A model generated the notes under the pieces. The model ran no database searches. It had not been told where the DNA came from and saw only the letters and a list, made by a program, of their open reading frames with translations. Positions 44,278 to 51,976 of a stretch of 51,976 nt of DNA are shown piece after piece. Origin of the DNA: Bacteroidota bacterium (lineage in GTDB: Bacteria > Bacteroidota > Bacteroidia > Palsa-965). The stretch is from positions 23,201 through 75,176 of the forward strand of contig PLXK01000055.1 in assembly GCA_003151415.1 (NCBI GenBank), written 5' to 3'. Both the position numbers and the translations under genes were made by a program. Numbering within the stretch: the first letter of the stretch is position 1; every line of letters begins with the position of its first letter.

Positions 44278-45483
44278 ATGAAAAAATCAATTGCAATTGT
44301 CGGCAGCGGTCCTGCAGCGCTGATGCTTGCCGCCAAACTGGATGCCGAAAAATTCACGGTAAGTATTTATGAAAAGAATCAGGCGCCGTCAAGAAAATTT
44401 CTGGTGGCCGGAAAAGGCGGATTCAATCTGACCCATTCCGATCCGGTCAAAGAAATGATCGAAAAATATACACCTGCTGATTTCTTCAGACCCATCCTCA
44501 ATGCCTTTTCCAATTCCGATCTCCGGTCCTGGTTTTCATCCATCGGCATTCCCACATTCATCGGTTCCAGCAAAAGAGTTTTTCCGGAAAAGGAAATCAA
44601 GCCCATTGACGTGCTCAACGCGATTTTAAGCGAGTTGAAAAAGAAAGATGTTGCCCTTGTCAGCTCCTGCGAATGGAAAGGATGGAATGAAAACAAGGAA
44701 TTGCTGTTCAGAAAAAACAACATGGATCCTATTCAAAAGGCCGATATTCTGGTTCTTGCCCTTGGCGGTGGGAGCTGGAAAGTAACGGGATCGGATGGAA
44801 ACTGGACAAATTATCTTCAGGAAAAAGGTGTTGAGATAGTTCCGTTTCAGGCTTCAAACTGTGCCTTCGGTGTTCGCTGGACAAGGCCCTTTCTGGATCA
44901 GGCCGAAGGAAAAGCAGTGAAAAACAGTTCATTCACCTGTCTGGATAAACAAAAGAAAGGGGAAGCTGTCATCACCTCTTCGGGTATTGAGGGCGGGGCC
45001 ATTTACGCCCTGAGCCCGCAGATCAGAAAACAACTGGAAGAACAAGGCAAGGCAGAAGTTTTTTTGGATCTGAAACCGGCATTCACTCTGGCTGAGGTTA
45101 AAAATAAAGTGGAAGGGGGCAGAGGCACCAAATCGTGGACCAAACACCTGGAAGATCAGCTCCGGCTGGACAAGGTTAAAATTGCCCTGATCAAAGAAAC
45201 CGTAAGCCGCGAAGATTTCATGATTCCCTCACGGGTGGCTGCAAAAATAAAGAAACTTCCCTTGCACATTCATTCACTTGCTCCCATCGATGAAGCGATT
45301 TCCACTGTGGGCGGTGTTTCGCTTCATGCGATCGATTCAAAATTTGAGCTGAAACAAATAGCCGGTTGCTATGCCATTGGTGAAATGCTGGATTGGGATG
45401 CTCCAACGGGAGGGTATCTGCTTCAGGCCTGCTTCAGCATGGGAGCTTTTCTTGCAGAACATTTGAATAAGACAAAAGGCTGA
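44278..45483 (+). CDS. BaiN/HI0933-family FAD-dependent oxidoreductase
   Basis: 401 residues. N-terminal FAD loop IVGSGPAALMLAAKL (7-21), then RKFLVAGKGGFNLTHS, the family signature for the second glycine loop, LALGGGSW and the C-terminal FAD-binding GCYAIGEMLDWDAPTGGYLL. It matches the flavoprotein group named after Pseudomonas PP4765. The physiological substrate is unknown; related BaiN acts in bile-acid dehydroxylation. Confidence 0.87.
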   Translation: MKKSIAIVGSGPAALMLAAKLDAEKFTVSIYEKNQAPSRKFLVAGKGGFNLTHSDPVKEMIEKYTPADFFRPILNAFSNSDLRSWFSSIGIPTFIGSSKRVFPEKEIKPIDVLNAILSELKKKDVALVSSCEWKGWNENKELLFRKNNMDPIQKADILVLALGGGSWKVTGSDGNWTNYLQEKGVEIVPFQASNCAFGVRWTRPFLDQAEGKAVKNSSFTCLDKQKKGEAVITSSGIEGGAIYALSPQIRKQLEEQGKAEVFLDLKPAFTLAEVKNKVEGGRGTKSWTKHLEDQLRLDKVKIALIKETVSREDFMIPSRVAAKIKKLPLHIHSLAPIDEAISTVGGVSLHAIDSKFELKQIAGCYAIGEMLDWDAPTGGYLLQACFSMGAFLAEHLNKTKG

Positions 45484-45494
45484 GTCGGTCCGTT

Positions 45495-45776
45495 CTATTT
45501 TTTAGCCTTCATTGAACCGTCATAAAAATCGAGCGGCTTCTTTTTTATCCAGCCTACAAATTTCACGATATCTTCATTTTCAAGGATCTTTTCCATCGTG
45601 GAGTAACTGCGTGCCAGTTCTTTTTCATTGAACAAGGAATGCACCTTGGCATGACATACTTTGTGCATCAGCAAAACATTTTCTCCGGTTCCGCCCTGGG
45701 AAAGGGGGATGAGGTTATGCCTGACGATAGGGTCTGCAAGCTCGCGTCCGCAAAGCGGACAAGGGGTCTTTTCCAT
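45495..45776 (-). CDS. Small HNH nuclease-like protein
   Basis: 93 residues from ATG 45776 (MEKTPCPLCG). A zinc-knuckle Cys pair CPLC is followed by RHNLIPLSQGGTGENVLL and CHAKVHSLF, the layout of an HNH beta-beta-alpha metal site. Some such small proteins nick DNA; others have lost activity. It is convergent with the flavoprotein gene, with no mobile element or restriction gene beside it. Confidence 0.75.
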   Translation of the reverse strand: MEKTPCPLCGRELADPIVRHNLIPLSQGGTGENVLLMHKVCHAKVHSLFNEKELARSYSTMEKILENEDIVKFVGWIKKKPLDFYDGSMKAKK

Positions 45777-45939
45777 GAAACAAAGATTAAATTTTTTCAA
45801 AGATAAAGCTTATCAGGGAATAGTCCGGCAGGAAATGATTCCTTGCTGCCCCGGGTGCTTTCATCTATTTCATGGCCTCTTTATGGAATACCGGAGAGCC
45901 CGGCATCTCATGGGTAATTAAATACTAAAACCCGGAGTC

Positions 45940-48900
45940 ATGAAAAATGAAAACCCCCAAAAAGCACTCGGCATGGCATCGCTCAGTCTCGCACTTGTTT
46001 CGCTTGCTGCCTGGATGGTGCCTGCTGAATATTTTCATCCCCAGTCGGAAAATGAATTTATCCGCGCACTGAAGAAAAAAACGGCCAGCTATACCGAACA
46101 GCTGCCGCAGGATAAAGTCTATCTGCAATTTGACAAACCTTTCTACGAACCCGGAGAAACCATCTGGTTCGCTGCTTATGTACGCGATGGGCAAAGTCTC
46201 AAACCATCGGGCAAAAGCGACATTGTTCATGTTGAACTGCTCAATCCCAAAGGAACCGTTGAGCGCTCAATCAATCTGATTGCAAAAGACGGAATTGCAG
46301 CAGGTGATTTTTTTCTGGACAAAGAAACCCTTGGCGGAATGTATAAAGTAAGGGCCTACACCAACTGGATGAAGAACGAAGGAGAGGCCAATGTTTTTCA
46401 GAAAGACATCCAGGTGCAGGACATTGTTCTTCCGAATCTGAAAATGAAACTTGATTTTGAAAAGAAAGCATTTGGATCGGGCGATGAGGTTGTTGCCCGG
46501 CTCGATCTGCATACCAATGAAAACAAAGCGCTTTCGAACTACAAAATCAGGTTCACGGCCAGCCTTGCCGGAGAAAAACTGATCGACAAAGCTGAAGTGA
46601 CCGATGAAGAAGGAACACAATTCATTAAATTCAAACTTCCGGCCAAACTAAACACCAGCGACGGATTGCTCAATGTGTTGATTGATTACAACGGAAGTAC
46701 CGAAAGTGTTTCCCGTTCGATTCCCATTGTGCTCAATAAGATTCGGCTGGATCTGTTTCCCGAAGGAGGAGATCTGGTGTGCGGGGAAGAGAGCCGTGTG
46801 GCTTTCCGGGCTTTAAATGAATTCGGTAAACCTGCCGATATCGAGGGCCTTGTGCTGAATGACAAAGGAAATCAGGTGTCCTCTTTTTCAAGTTTCCACC
46901 AGGGCATGGGTGCGTTCAGCATCAATCCCCAAAATGGAGAAAAGTATGTGGTGAAAATTACGAAGCCCGAAGGCATCGGAGAAACATATGCCCTTCCGGA
47001 GGCCATGAGCAGGGGCTATGTGCTGAATGTGGACGGATCGAAAAACGGAGAGCTGGGCGTAGATATCAAAACGACCGAAAGGGAAGATCTTTCTCTGGTG
47101 GCGCAGGTTCGCGGTAAAATTTTCTACACCACAAACATTGAATCCAAACCCGGTTCCAACCGCCTTGTTTTTTCGACAAACAATTTTCCGATGGGCATTG
47201 CGCAGCTGACCTTGTTTGATGCAAAGGGAATAGCAAGAGCCGAACGTCTGGCTTTTGTCAACAACGATCGCCAGCTCAGCATCTCTGTGGCCACGGATAA
47301 GGATAAATATTTGCCAAGGGAGAAGGTGAAAATGACGGTAACGGTGAAAGATGAAAAAGGAATTCCGATGCCGGCACACCTTTCACTTGCTGTTGTCAAC
47401 GATCAATTGCTTTCTTTTGCCGATGACAAATCCGGCAATTTGCTCAGTCAGCTTTTGCTTGAACAGGACATCAAGGAAAAAGTGGAAGAGCCCGCATTTT
47501 ATTTTGACCGGAAGGAAACAAAATCCGGTATGGCTCTGGATTATCTGTTGATGACTGCCGGATGGAGACGTTTTGGCTGGGAGAAGGTAATGGACGGAAA
47601 CCTTCCAATACCGCAGTTTCAGGGTGAGCGGGCAATCGTTGCCGGCACGGTGCTGGATGCAAATACGGGCAAACCGCTGAAGAACGCCAGAATTAAAATA
47701 CTCAATGGTGTTGAATACGAAAGCGATGAGAATGGAAAATTCATTTTCAATAAGCTGGATCTTTCAAATCCGGTAAGTCTGACCTACTCTGCCGAAGGAC
47801 ATGCGGCTCAATCGCAAATGGTGCAGCAATACAATCAGGCCATGCTGGTGTATCTGTATGACAACACGGCTTATTACTCCCGTTCGTATTATCCCGCAAG
47901 CCGGGCGGGCGAGCAAAATATTCCCGCCGCGGCCATGGGAGCCGGCGGAGCTCCGGTACAGAACATGGAAGAAGCCAAATGGAAAAACGAGGATGATGTG
48001 GCGCAAATGCGTCCAAGGGTGCAGAACAAAAAAAGCGATAAGGCAGAAAGACATGTTCGCGAAGCTCTTGTGGATCAGGAGCGGACTCCTCAGGGCAATG
48101 CCGTAGTCAAAGAAAAAGAGAAAAAGGAAAAACACGATGCCGGATTTGGCAATGAATTGGCCAAAGTGATGGATGTGCGCGGCGACCAATTCAGAAAAGG
48201 AAATGCCGACAGCGGAAAACAACAGGCGGCCGGCACCCTCTATTACCGGGCCCGCCAGTTTGCTTCACCTGCATATACCGGCGAAGAAAATACAGAAACC
48301 CGCAGCGATTTCAGAAACACCATTTACTGGAACCCCGATGTGGATATCGACCGCAGCGGAAAGAAAACCCTGGAGTTTTTTGCTTCCGATGACATCACTT
48401 CCTTCCGTTCCACCATCGAGGGCATTGCTGCCGACGGAATGCCCGGAAGAGCCGAATCGGTTTTCTACACCCAACTGCCCTTTGTGCTGTCGACCAAAAT
48501 TCCGGTGGAGGTGGCCACGCAGGATGACGTGTCCATTCCGCTGACGCTGAAAAACAATACGGACAAACCATTGGGAGGTATTCTGACCATCACAGCCCCT
48601 AGCGGATTGAAAGAACTCGTGCACATTCCCGATGTTCAAACCCTCATGCCCGGAAAAGCGAAAACCATTTATCTCGATTACAAAGTACTGGATAAGATCG
48701 GCTATGGTGATTTCACCATTGCTTTCAAATCCTGCGGATTGGGAGATGCCTTCACACAAAAAATAAAAATTGCTCCCAAAGGGTTTCCTGTCAATACTTC
48801 ATTTTCAGGTCAGGAAGCGGAAAAAGAATACGGTTTCGAAATGGCGCATGTGGTGCCGGGTTCGGTAGTGGGTACATTCACGGCTTTCCCCAATGTGGTA

Positions 48901-50379
48901 TCCGATCTGATGAAAGGTGTGGAGGGCATTTTGCGCGAGCCATCGGGATGTTTTGAGCAAACCTCGATGAGTTCGTATCCCAATGCCATGGTGCTGGATT
49001 ATCTGAAGGCAACAGACAGCAAGGACGAGAAAGAACTGGCCTATGCCGGTAACCTGCTTGACAAAGGATACAAACGCCTGCTTACTTTCGAAACCAAGGA
49101 CAGGGGCTATGAATGGTTTGGTTCCAATCCCGGTCACGAAGCCCTGACTGCTTACGGACTGATGCAGTTTACCGATATGAAAAAGGTGGGCGAAGATGTG
49201 GACATGAAAATGATGGAACGCACGGCAGCCTGGCTCATCTCGCGCAAAGACGGCAAAGGAGGATTTCTGAGAAGCAGCGAAGCCGCCGATGCTTTTGGAA
49301 GAGCCAATGAAGAGATCACCAATGCCTACATTGTGTATGCTTTATCGGAAGCCGGTTTCAGGGATATCGGCAAAGAGTTTGAAAGTGCCTTTTCGAAAGC
49401 AATGAAAAGCGGTGACCCCTATCAGCTTGCCCTGGCAGCCTGCAGCGGGTATAACCTGGCCGAAAATGCAAAAGCCGACAAAGCCCTGGAGGCACTGGTA
49501 GATAAACAAGACAAGAACGGAAGCTGGACCGGGCTGGTGCATTCGGTAACCTGTTCCACGGGTAAATCGCTGACTGTCGAAACCACATCGCTGGCCATCA
49601 TGGCTATTCTGAAATCAAACGGTAAAAACCCATCTGTACTGACCGGCGGAATTCAATTTCTGGTGAGTGCACGAAGCGGCTCGGGAGAATTCGGAAACAC
49701 GCAGGGAACGATCCTTGCCCTGAAAGCGCTGACATCGTATGCCAAATACAGCCGCAAGACAGGAGAAGCGGGAACCGTACTTATTTATGTGGATGGAACC
49801 AAGGTCGCAGAAAAATCATACAAGGCCGGAGAGAAAGATGCAGTTGTCATCGAAGGTCTGGGTGTTTATCTGCAAGGCGAAGGCAAGCATGAAGTGAAGG
49901 TAAAATATACGGGCACAAAAACGCCCTTGCCTTATGCCGTTGCCGTGAACTGGAGCACCACCCTGCCTTCGAGCGCAAAAGAATGTGCCGTTGAACTGAA
50001 AACAAAACTGGCGGGCAAAAGCGCCAATGTGGGCGAAACAATGCGCCTTACAGCAACGCTGAGCAATAAAAAGAACGAGGGTATCCCCAGCACGATGGCG
50101 CTGATTGGCATACCGGCCGGCTTTACGGTTCAGCCCTGGCAGCTGAAAGAAATGCAGGAGAAGAAGGTGTTTGATTATTACGAAGTCAAGGGAAACAACA
50201 TTGCGATCTATTACCGTTGCATGGCTCCCAATGCCGTAAAGGAAATCAATCTCGACCTGAAAGCGGAAATGCCCGGCGAGTACGATGCACCAGCTTCCTC
50301 GGCTTATCTGTATTATACCAATGAATTGAAAAGCTGGAGCGGCACAGGACACATCACCATCCGTAAAAATTCGATCTGA
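45940..50379 (+). CDS. Alpha-2-macroglobulin family protein with thioester
   Basis: 1479 residues. N-terminal signal or anchor segment (about 10-28), then MG domains starting DKVYLQFDKPFYEPGETIWF, a carboxypeptidase-regulatory-like beta domain at about 566-625 (VAGTVLDANTGKPLKNARI), a charged low-complexity stretch at about 640-760 that could be the protease bait, and the macroglobulin segment DDITSFRSTIEG. The thioester motif CFEQ has Cys1004 and Gln1007 intact, followed by an alpha-toroid thioester domain and an extended C-terminal region. Bacterial members trap proteases in the periplasm. Its stop overlaps the start of the next gene by one base. Confidence 0.88.
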   Translation: MKNENPQKALGMASLSLALVSLAAWMVPAEYFHPQSENEFIRALKKKTASYTEQLPQDKVYLQFDKPFYEPGETIWFAAYVRDGQSLKPSGKSDIVHVELLNPKGTVERSINLIAKDGIAAGDFFLDKETLGGMYKVRAYTNWMKNEGEANVFQKDIQVQDIVLPNLKMKLDFEKKAFGSGDEVVARLDLHTNENKALSNYKIRFTASLAGEKLIDKAEVTDEEGTQFIKFKLPAKLNTSDGLLNVLIDYNGSTESVSRSIPIVLNKIRLDLFPEGGDLVCGEESRVAFRALNEFGKPADIEGLVLNDKGNQVSSFSSFHQGMGAFSINPQNGEKYVVKITKPEGIGETYALPEAMSRGYVLNVDGSKNGELGVDIKTTEREDLSLVAQVRGKIFYTTNIESKPGSNRLVFSTNNFPMGIAQLTLFDAKGIARAERLAFVNNDRQLSISVATDKDKYLPREKVKMTVTVKDEKGIPMPAHLSLAVVNDQLLSFADDKSGNLLSQLLLEQDIKEKVEEPAFYFDRKETKSGMALDYLLMTAGWRRFGWEKVMDGNLPIPQFQGERAIVAGTVLDANTGKPLKNARIKILNGVEYESDENGKFIFNKLDLSNPVSLTYSAEGHAAQSQMVQQYNQAMLVYLYDNTAYYSRSYYPASRAGEQNIPAAAMGAGGAPVQNMEEAKWKNEDDVAQMRPRVQNKKSDKAERHVREALVDQERTPQGNAVVKEKEKKEKHDAGFGNELAKVMDVRGDQFRKGNADSGKQQAAGTLYYRARQFASPAYTGEENTETRSDFRNTIYWNPDVDIDRSGKKTLEFFASDDITSFRSTIEGIAADGMPGRAESVFYTQLPFVLSTKIPVEVATQDDVSIPLTLKNNTDKPLGGILTITAPSGLKELVHIPDVQTLMPGKAKTIYLDYKVLDKIGYGDFTIAFKSCGLGDAFTQKIKIAPKGFPVNTSFSGQEAEKEYGFEMAHVVPGSVVGTFTAFPNVVSDLMKGVEGILREPSGCFEQTSMSSYPNAMVLDYLKATDSKDEKELAYAGNLLDKGYKRLLTFETKDRGYEWFGSNPGHEALTAYGLMQFTDMKKVGEDVDMKMMERTAAWLISRKDGKGGFLRSSEAADAFGRANEEITNAYIVYALSEAGFRDIGKEFESAFSKAMKSGDPYQLALAACSGYNLAENAKADKALEALVDKQDKNGSWTGLVHSVTCSTGKSLTVETTSLAIMAILKSNGKNPSVLTGGIQFLVSARSGSGEFGNTQGTILALKALTSYAKYSRKTGEAGTVLIYVDGTKVAEKSYKAGEKDAVVIEGLGVYLQGEGKHEVKVKYTGTKTPLPYAVAVNWSTTLPSSAKECAVELKTKLAGKSANVGETMRLTATLSNKKNEGIPSTMALIGIPAGFTVQPWQLKEMQEKKVFDYYEVKGNNIAIYYRCMAPNAVKEINLDLKAEMPGEYDAPASSAYLYYTNELKSWSGTGHITIRKNSI

Positions 50380-50807
50380 TGGGTGCGTTTTCAAATACGA
50401 GGAAGTACGATTGGCCGGGAAATGGATTCCGGTCAATCGTTATTCGCGCAGGTTTACTCTGCTCTGTTTTTCTTTTCTGTTCCTTATCTTGTTTTGCCGG
50501 AGCTTTGGAAACGGGCGGGGACAGCACAAAACAAAAGTATGCATCCAGCGATCCGCGTAACCCGGATTGCCCTTGTCACAAATACCAGCAGCAGGCCGAA
50601 AACGAATACCTCCAAATGCTTTCTGATGATTCAAAGTCAAAAGCAGAGGCCACGCATTTCCAGAAACTCCCCTTGGGGTCATTGGCCGGAACGAAAAACA
50701 GGAAACACTTCAGCTGGTTTAAATTCCACAAAAAAGGCCATTCATTCAGACAGGGCGGGGTCAAAAAACGGAAACCCAATTATAAGTCCTGTTTCAGCTG
50801 GCGTTAA
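50379..50807 (+). CDS. Small basic exported hypothetical protein, coupled to the macroglobulin
   Basis: 142 residues. The start overlaps the macroglobulin stop (TGATG), suggesting translational coupling. A signal-like segment (AGLLCSVFLFCSLSCFAGAL, about 24-43) is followed by a Cys pair (DCPCHKY), a charged helix and a strongly basic tail (KKGHSFRQGGVKKRKPNYK). No known domain. An overlapping frame (50383-50862) lacks coupling and a better composition and is rejected. Confidence 0.6.
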   Translation: MGAFSNTRKYDWPGNGFRSIVIRAGLLCSVFLFCSLSCFAGALETGGDSTKQKYASSDPRNPDCPCHKYQQQAENEYLQMLSDDSKSKAEATHFQKLPLGSLAGTKNRKHFSWFKFHKKGHSFRQGGVKKRKPNYKSCFSWR

Positions 50808-50861
50808 AATGCATTTTCCATCCTTCCTATCTCCATATTCGTCGAAGCATTCATTGAATTG

Positions 50862-50885
50862 AGCAGGAATAAGGCCTGCTTTTAT
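50862..50885 (+). terminator. Intrinsic terminator of the macroglobulin operon
   Basis: AGCAGG (50862-50867) pairs with CCTGCT (50875-50880) and is followed by TTTAT. Confidence 0.6.
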
Positions 50886-51270
50886 GGAAAAACGGCTTTG
50901 CTCTCCCTATTAGAGTAATTCACCGCAAGGAGGTTTTTGGGGATCCGGGGAAGATCAAAGAAATATTAGAAAATGCTTGCTTTTCATAATTAGATAGATT
51001 ACACTTGTTATAGAAATTTATTAACACACACGCTTTTACCGAGTACGATTTCCGCCACAAGTCCCGTTATCACTGAATCTCAAGTAATCTGTTAAGCCGT
51101 TTTCCTCCGGGAAAAATATGTTTGCCGCCACAGTTTAGTTCTTTACCGCCACACACACATTCTTGTTTTAGTTCCGGTCTGAATTCGTTTATTCTCGTTC
51201 TTTCATTCTTTGTCCCTTTATTTTTTCGACGCTGACCTTAGTAATTCACACAACTAATCACACAGGCCTC
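50886..51270. other. Intergenic region before the protease gene
   Basis: 385 bp, AT-rich, no gene. GCCGCCACA-like runs recur (TTTCCGCCACAAG near 51050, TTTGCCGCCACAG near 51120, TTTACCGCCACAC near 51142), a loose triple repeat that could be a binding site series. No clean TAnnTTTG box was found. Confidence 0.35.
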
Positions 51271-51976
51271 ATGAAAAGACACTTTACCCTCGCAGCACTA
51301 TGCCTCTTTACAGCATTCGGTGCATCTGCCCAGAAATACACACGACTGACGCAGAACAACAACCAGCAAACCATTCACATCGCGCAAGATCAGGCTTTGG
51401 AAATTCAACTTCCGGGTCAGCCTTCCACAGGTTACGGATGGTATGTGAAAAGTTCTTCCAAAAACAAAATGGCCAATGTAATCGAACAGGCCGGAGCCTG
51501 GGATTTCATCGCCAGCCCCACTGCCAAAGGTACCGGCGGAGAAGGCACTCAGATCATTCACTTTACTGCATTGGCTCAGGGCCAAACCGACATCGAACTT
51601 GTTTATGAACGCCCCTGGTTAGGCGAAACTTCGGCAACCGGTACCTATAAGGTAACCGTTGTTACCGCAGGCAAATACACCGGCATACCCATTCCTGTTT
51701 CTTCATCGACACAACAGACAAAAAAATCCAGCCCTTCTACCGCCGCCGCCACCGTTCCCGCAAGTTTTAGCTGGCTGAGCCAGGGCAGCATGACCCCGGT
51801 AAAAGATCAGGGACAGTGCGGAAGCTGCTGGTCTTTTGCTGCCAACGGTTCTTTTGAATCGGTGATCAAATACTGGGACAATGTTACACGCAATCTTTCC
51901 GAACAGTGGCTCATCAATTGCGATGCTGCCTGCAGCGGTTGCAACGGAGGATGGTGCCCCGATGATATGTTCCAGA
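51271..51976 (+). CDS. Papain-family cysteine protease with N-terminal chagasin-like inhibitor domain (partial)
   Basis: 235 codons visible; the gene runs off the window end. Signal peptide ends about residue 20 (FGASAQ). Residues about 25-135 carry the three chagasin (I42) loop motifs: QPSTGYGW at 50-57, GTGG at 87-90 and ERPWLG at 113-118. A Ser/Thr-rich linker (about 144-160) leads to the C1 domain: ASFSWLSQG, then DQGQCGSCWSF with oxyanion Gln180 and catalytic Cys186, LSEQWLINCD and CNGGW. The catalytic His and Asn lie outside. No usual I29 propeptide is seen; the inhibitor domain occupies its place, suggesting built-in latency until export. Confidence 0.85.
   Translation, partial: MKRHFTLAALCLFTAFGASAQKYTRLTQNNNQQTIHIAQDQALEIQLPGQPSTGYGWYVKSSSKNKMANVIEQAGAWDFIASPTAKGTGGEGTQIIHFTALAQGQTDIELVYERPWLGETSATGTYKVTVVTAGKYTGIPIPVSSSTQQTKKSSPSTAAATVPASFSWLSQGSMTPVKDQGQCGSCWSFAANGSFESVIKYWDNVTRNLSEQWLINCDAACSGCNGGWCPDDMFQ

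Noticed and set aside
49816-50436. Reverse-strand 206-codon ORF over the macroglobulin
   Set aside because: Shadow of a long, well-supported gene; no recognisable domain.
50383-50862. Overlapping 159-codon ORF
   Set aside because: The 50379 frame is coupled to the macroglobulin stop and has a signal-like segment; this one looks like its shadow.

Overview
The window is chromosomal DNA of a member of the Bacteroidota, probably a free-living Sphingobacteriia/Chitinophagia/Saprospiria-like lineage. The signs are a complete secreted protein and a broken one with type IX secretion (T9SS type A) C-terminal sorting domains, repeated TAnnTTTG promoter -7 boxes, almost no Shine-Dalgarno sequences, several transcripts predicted to be leaderless, and typical Bacteroidota families (DUF6629, sphingolipid-type PAP2_C protein, 4Fe-4S CysH). 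I saw no rRNA, tRNA or CRISPR array.

Layout: 1-3070 is accessory DNA: nested-palindrome 157-bp repeats, a gene for a 14-residue repeat protein, a fibronectin-III protein, the frameshifted tail of a T9SS protein and a short lipoprotein-like ORF. 3217-9639 is an ABC-2 drug-efflux operon (TolC, HlyD, two ATPases, two permeases). 9700-9860 is a REP-like hairpin cluster. 9894-13904 is a lipid-flavoured island: SDR, RMD1/DUF155, a PsiD-like phosphatidylserine decarboxylase family protein and a divergent sphingomyelin-synthase-like PAP2 protein. 14044-20141 is a MarR-controlled RND efflux operon. 20413-23274 is an LpxH-like hydrolase, glycosyltransferase and lipid kinase operon. 24173-26338 is a TPR-PAS-SpoIIE phosphatase.

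26325-33896 (minus strand) is the most interesting part: a sulfur assimilation operon (1-Cys peroxiredoxin, siroheme sulfite reductase, CobA, a siroheme-synthase/TauE fusion, CysH and homoserine dehydrogenase). Between its promoter and first gene lie two consecutive attenuators. Each has a tiny leader peptide rich in Cys and Met (one ends CCMMCC, the other contains MCCCM), an intrinsic terminator, and a segment next to the control codons that can form a competing antiterminator. This looks like two translation-dependent gates in series that read charged tRNA-Cys and tRNA-Met. I know of no description of such an arrangement in this phylum.

33961-41413 holds a B12-binding protein, an aldehyde dehydrogenase, small hypothetical proteins and lipoproteins, and a phosphorelay (hybrid kinase plus three receiver proteins, one with a C-terminal membrane anchor). 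41809-51976 holds a secreted T9SS protein, a lipoprotein, a BaiN-type flavoprotein, an HNH protein, a thioester alpha-2-macroglobulin with a coupled small secreted protein, and a cut-off gene for a papain-family protease carrying its own chagasin-like inhibitor domain.
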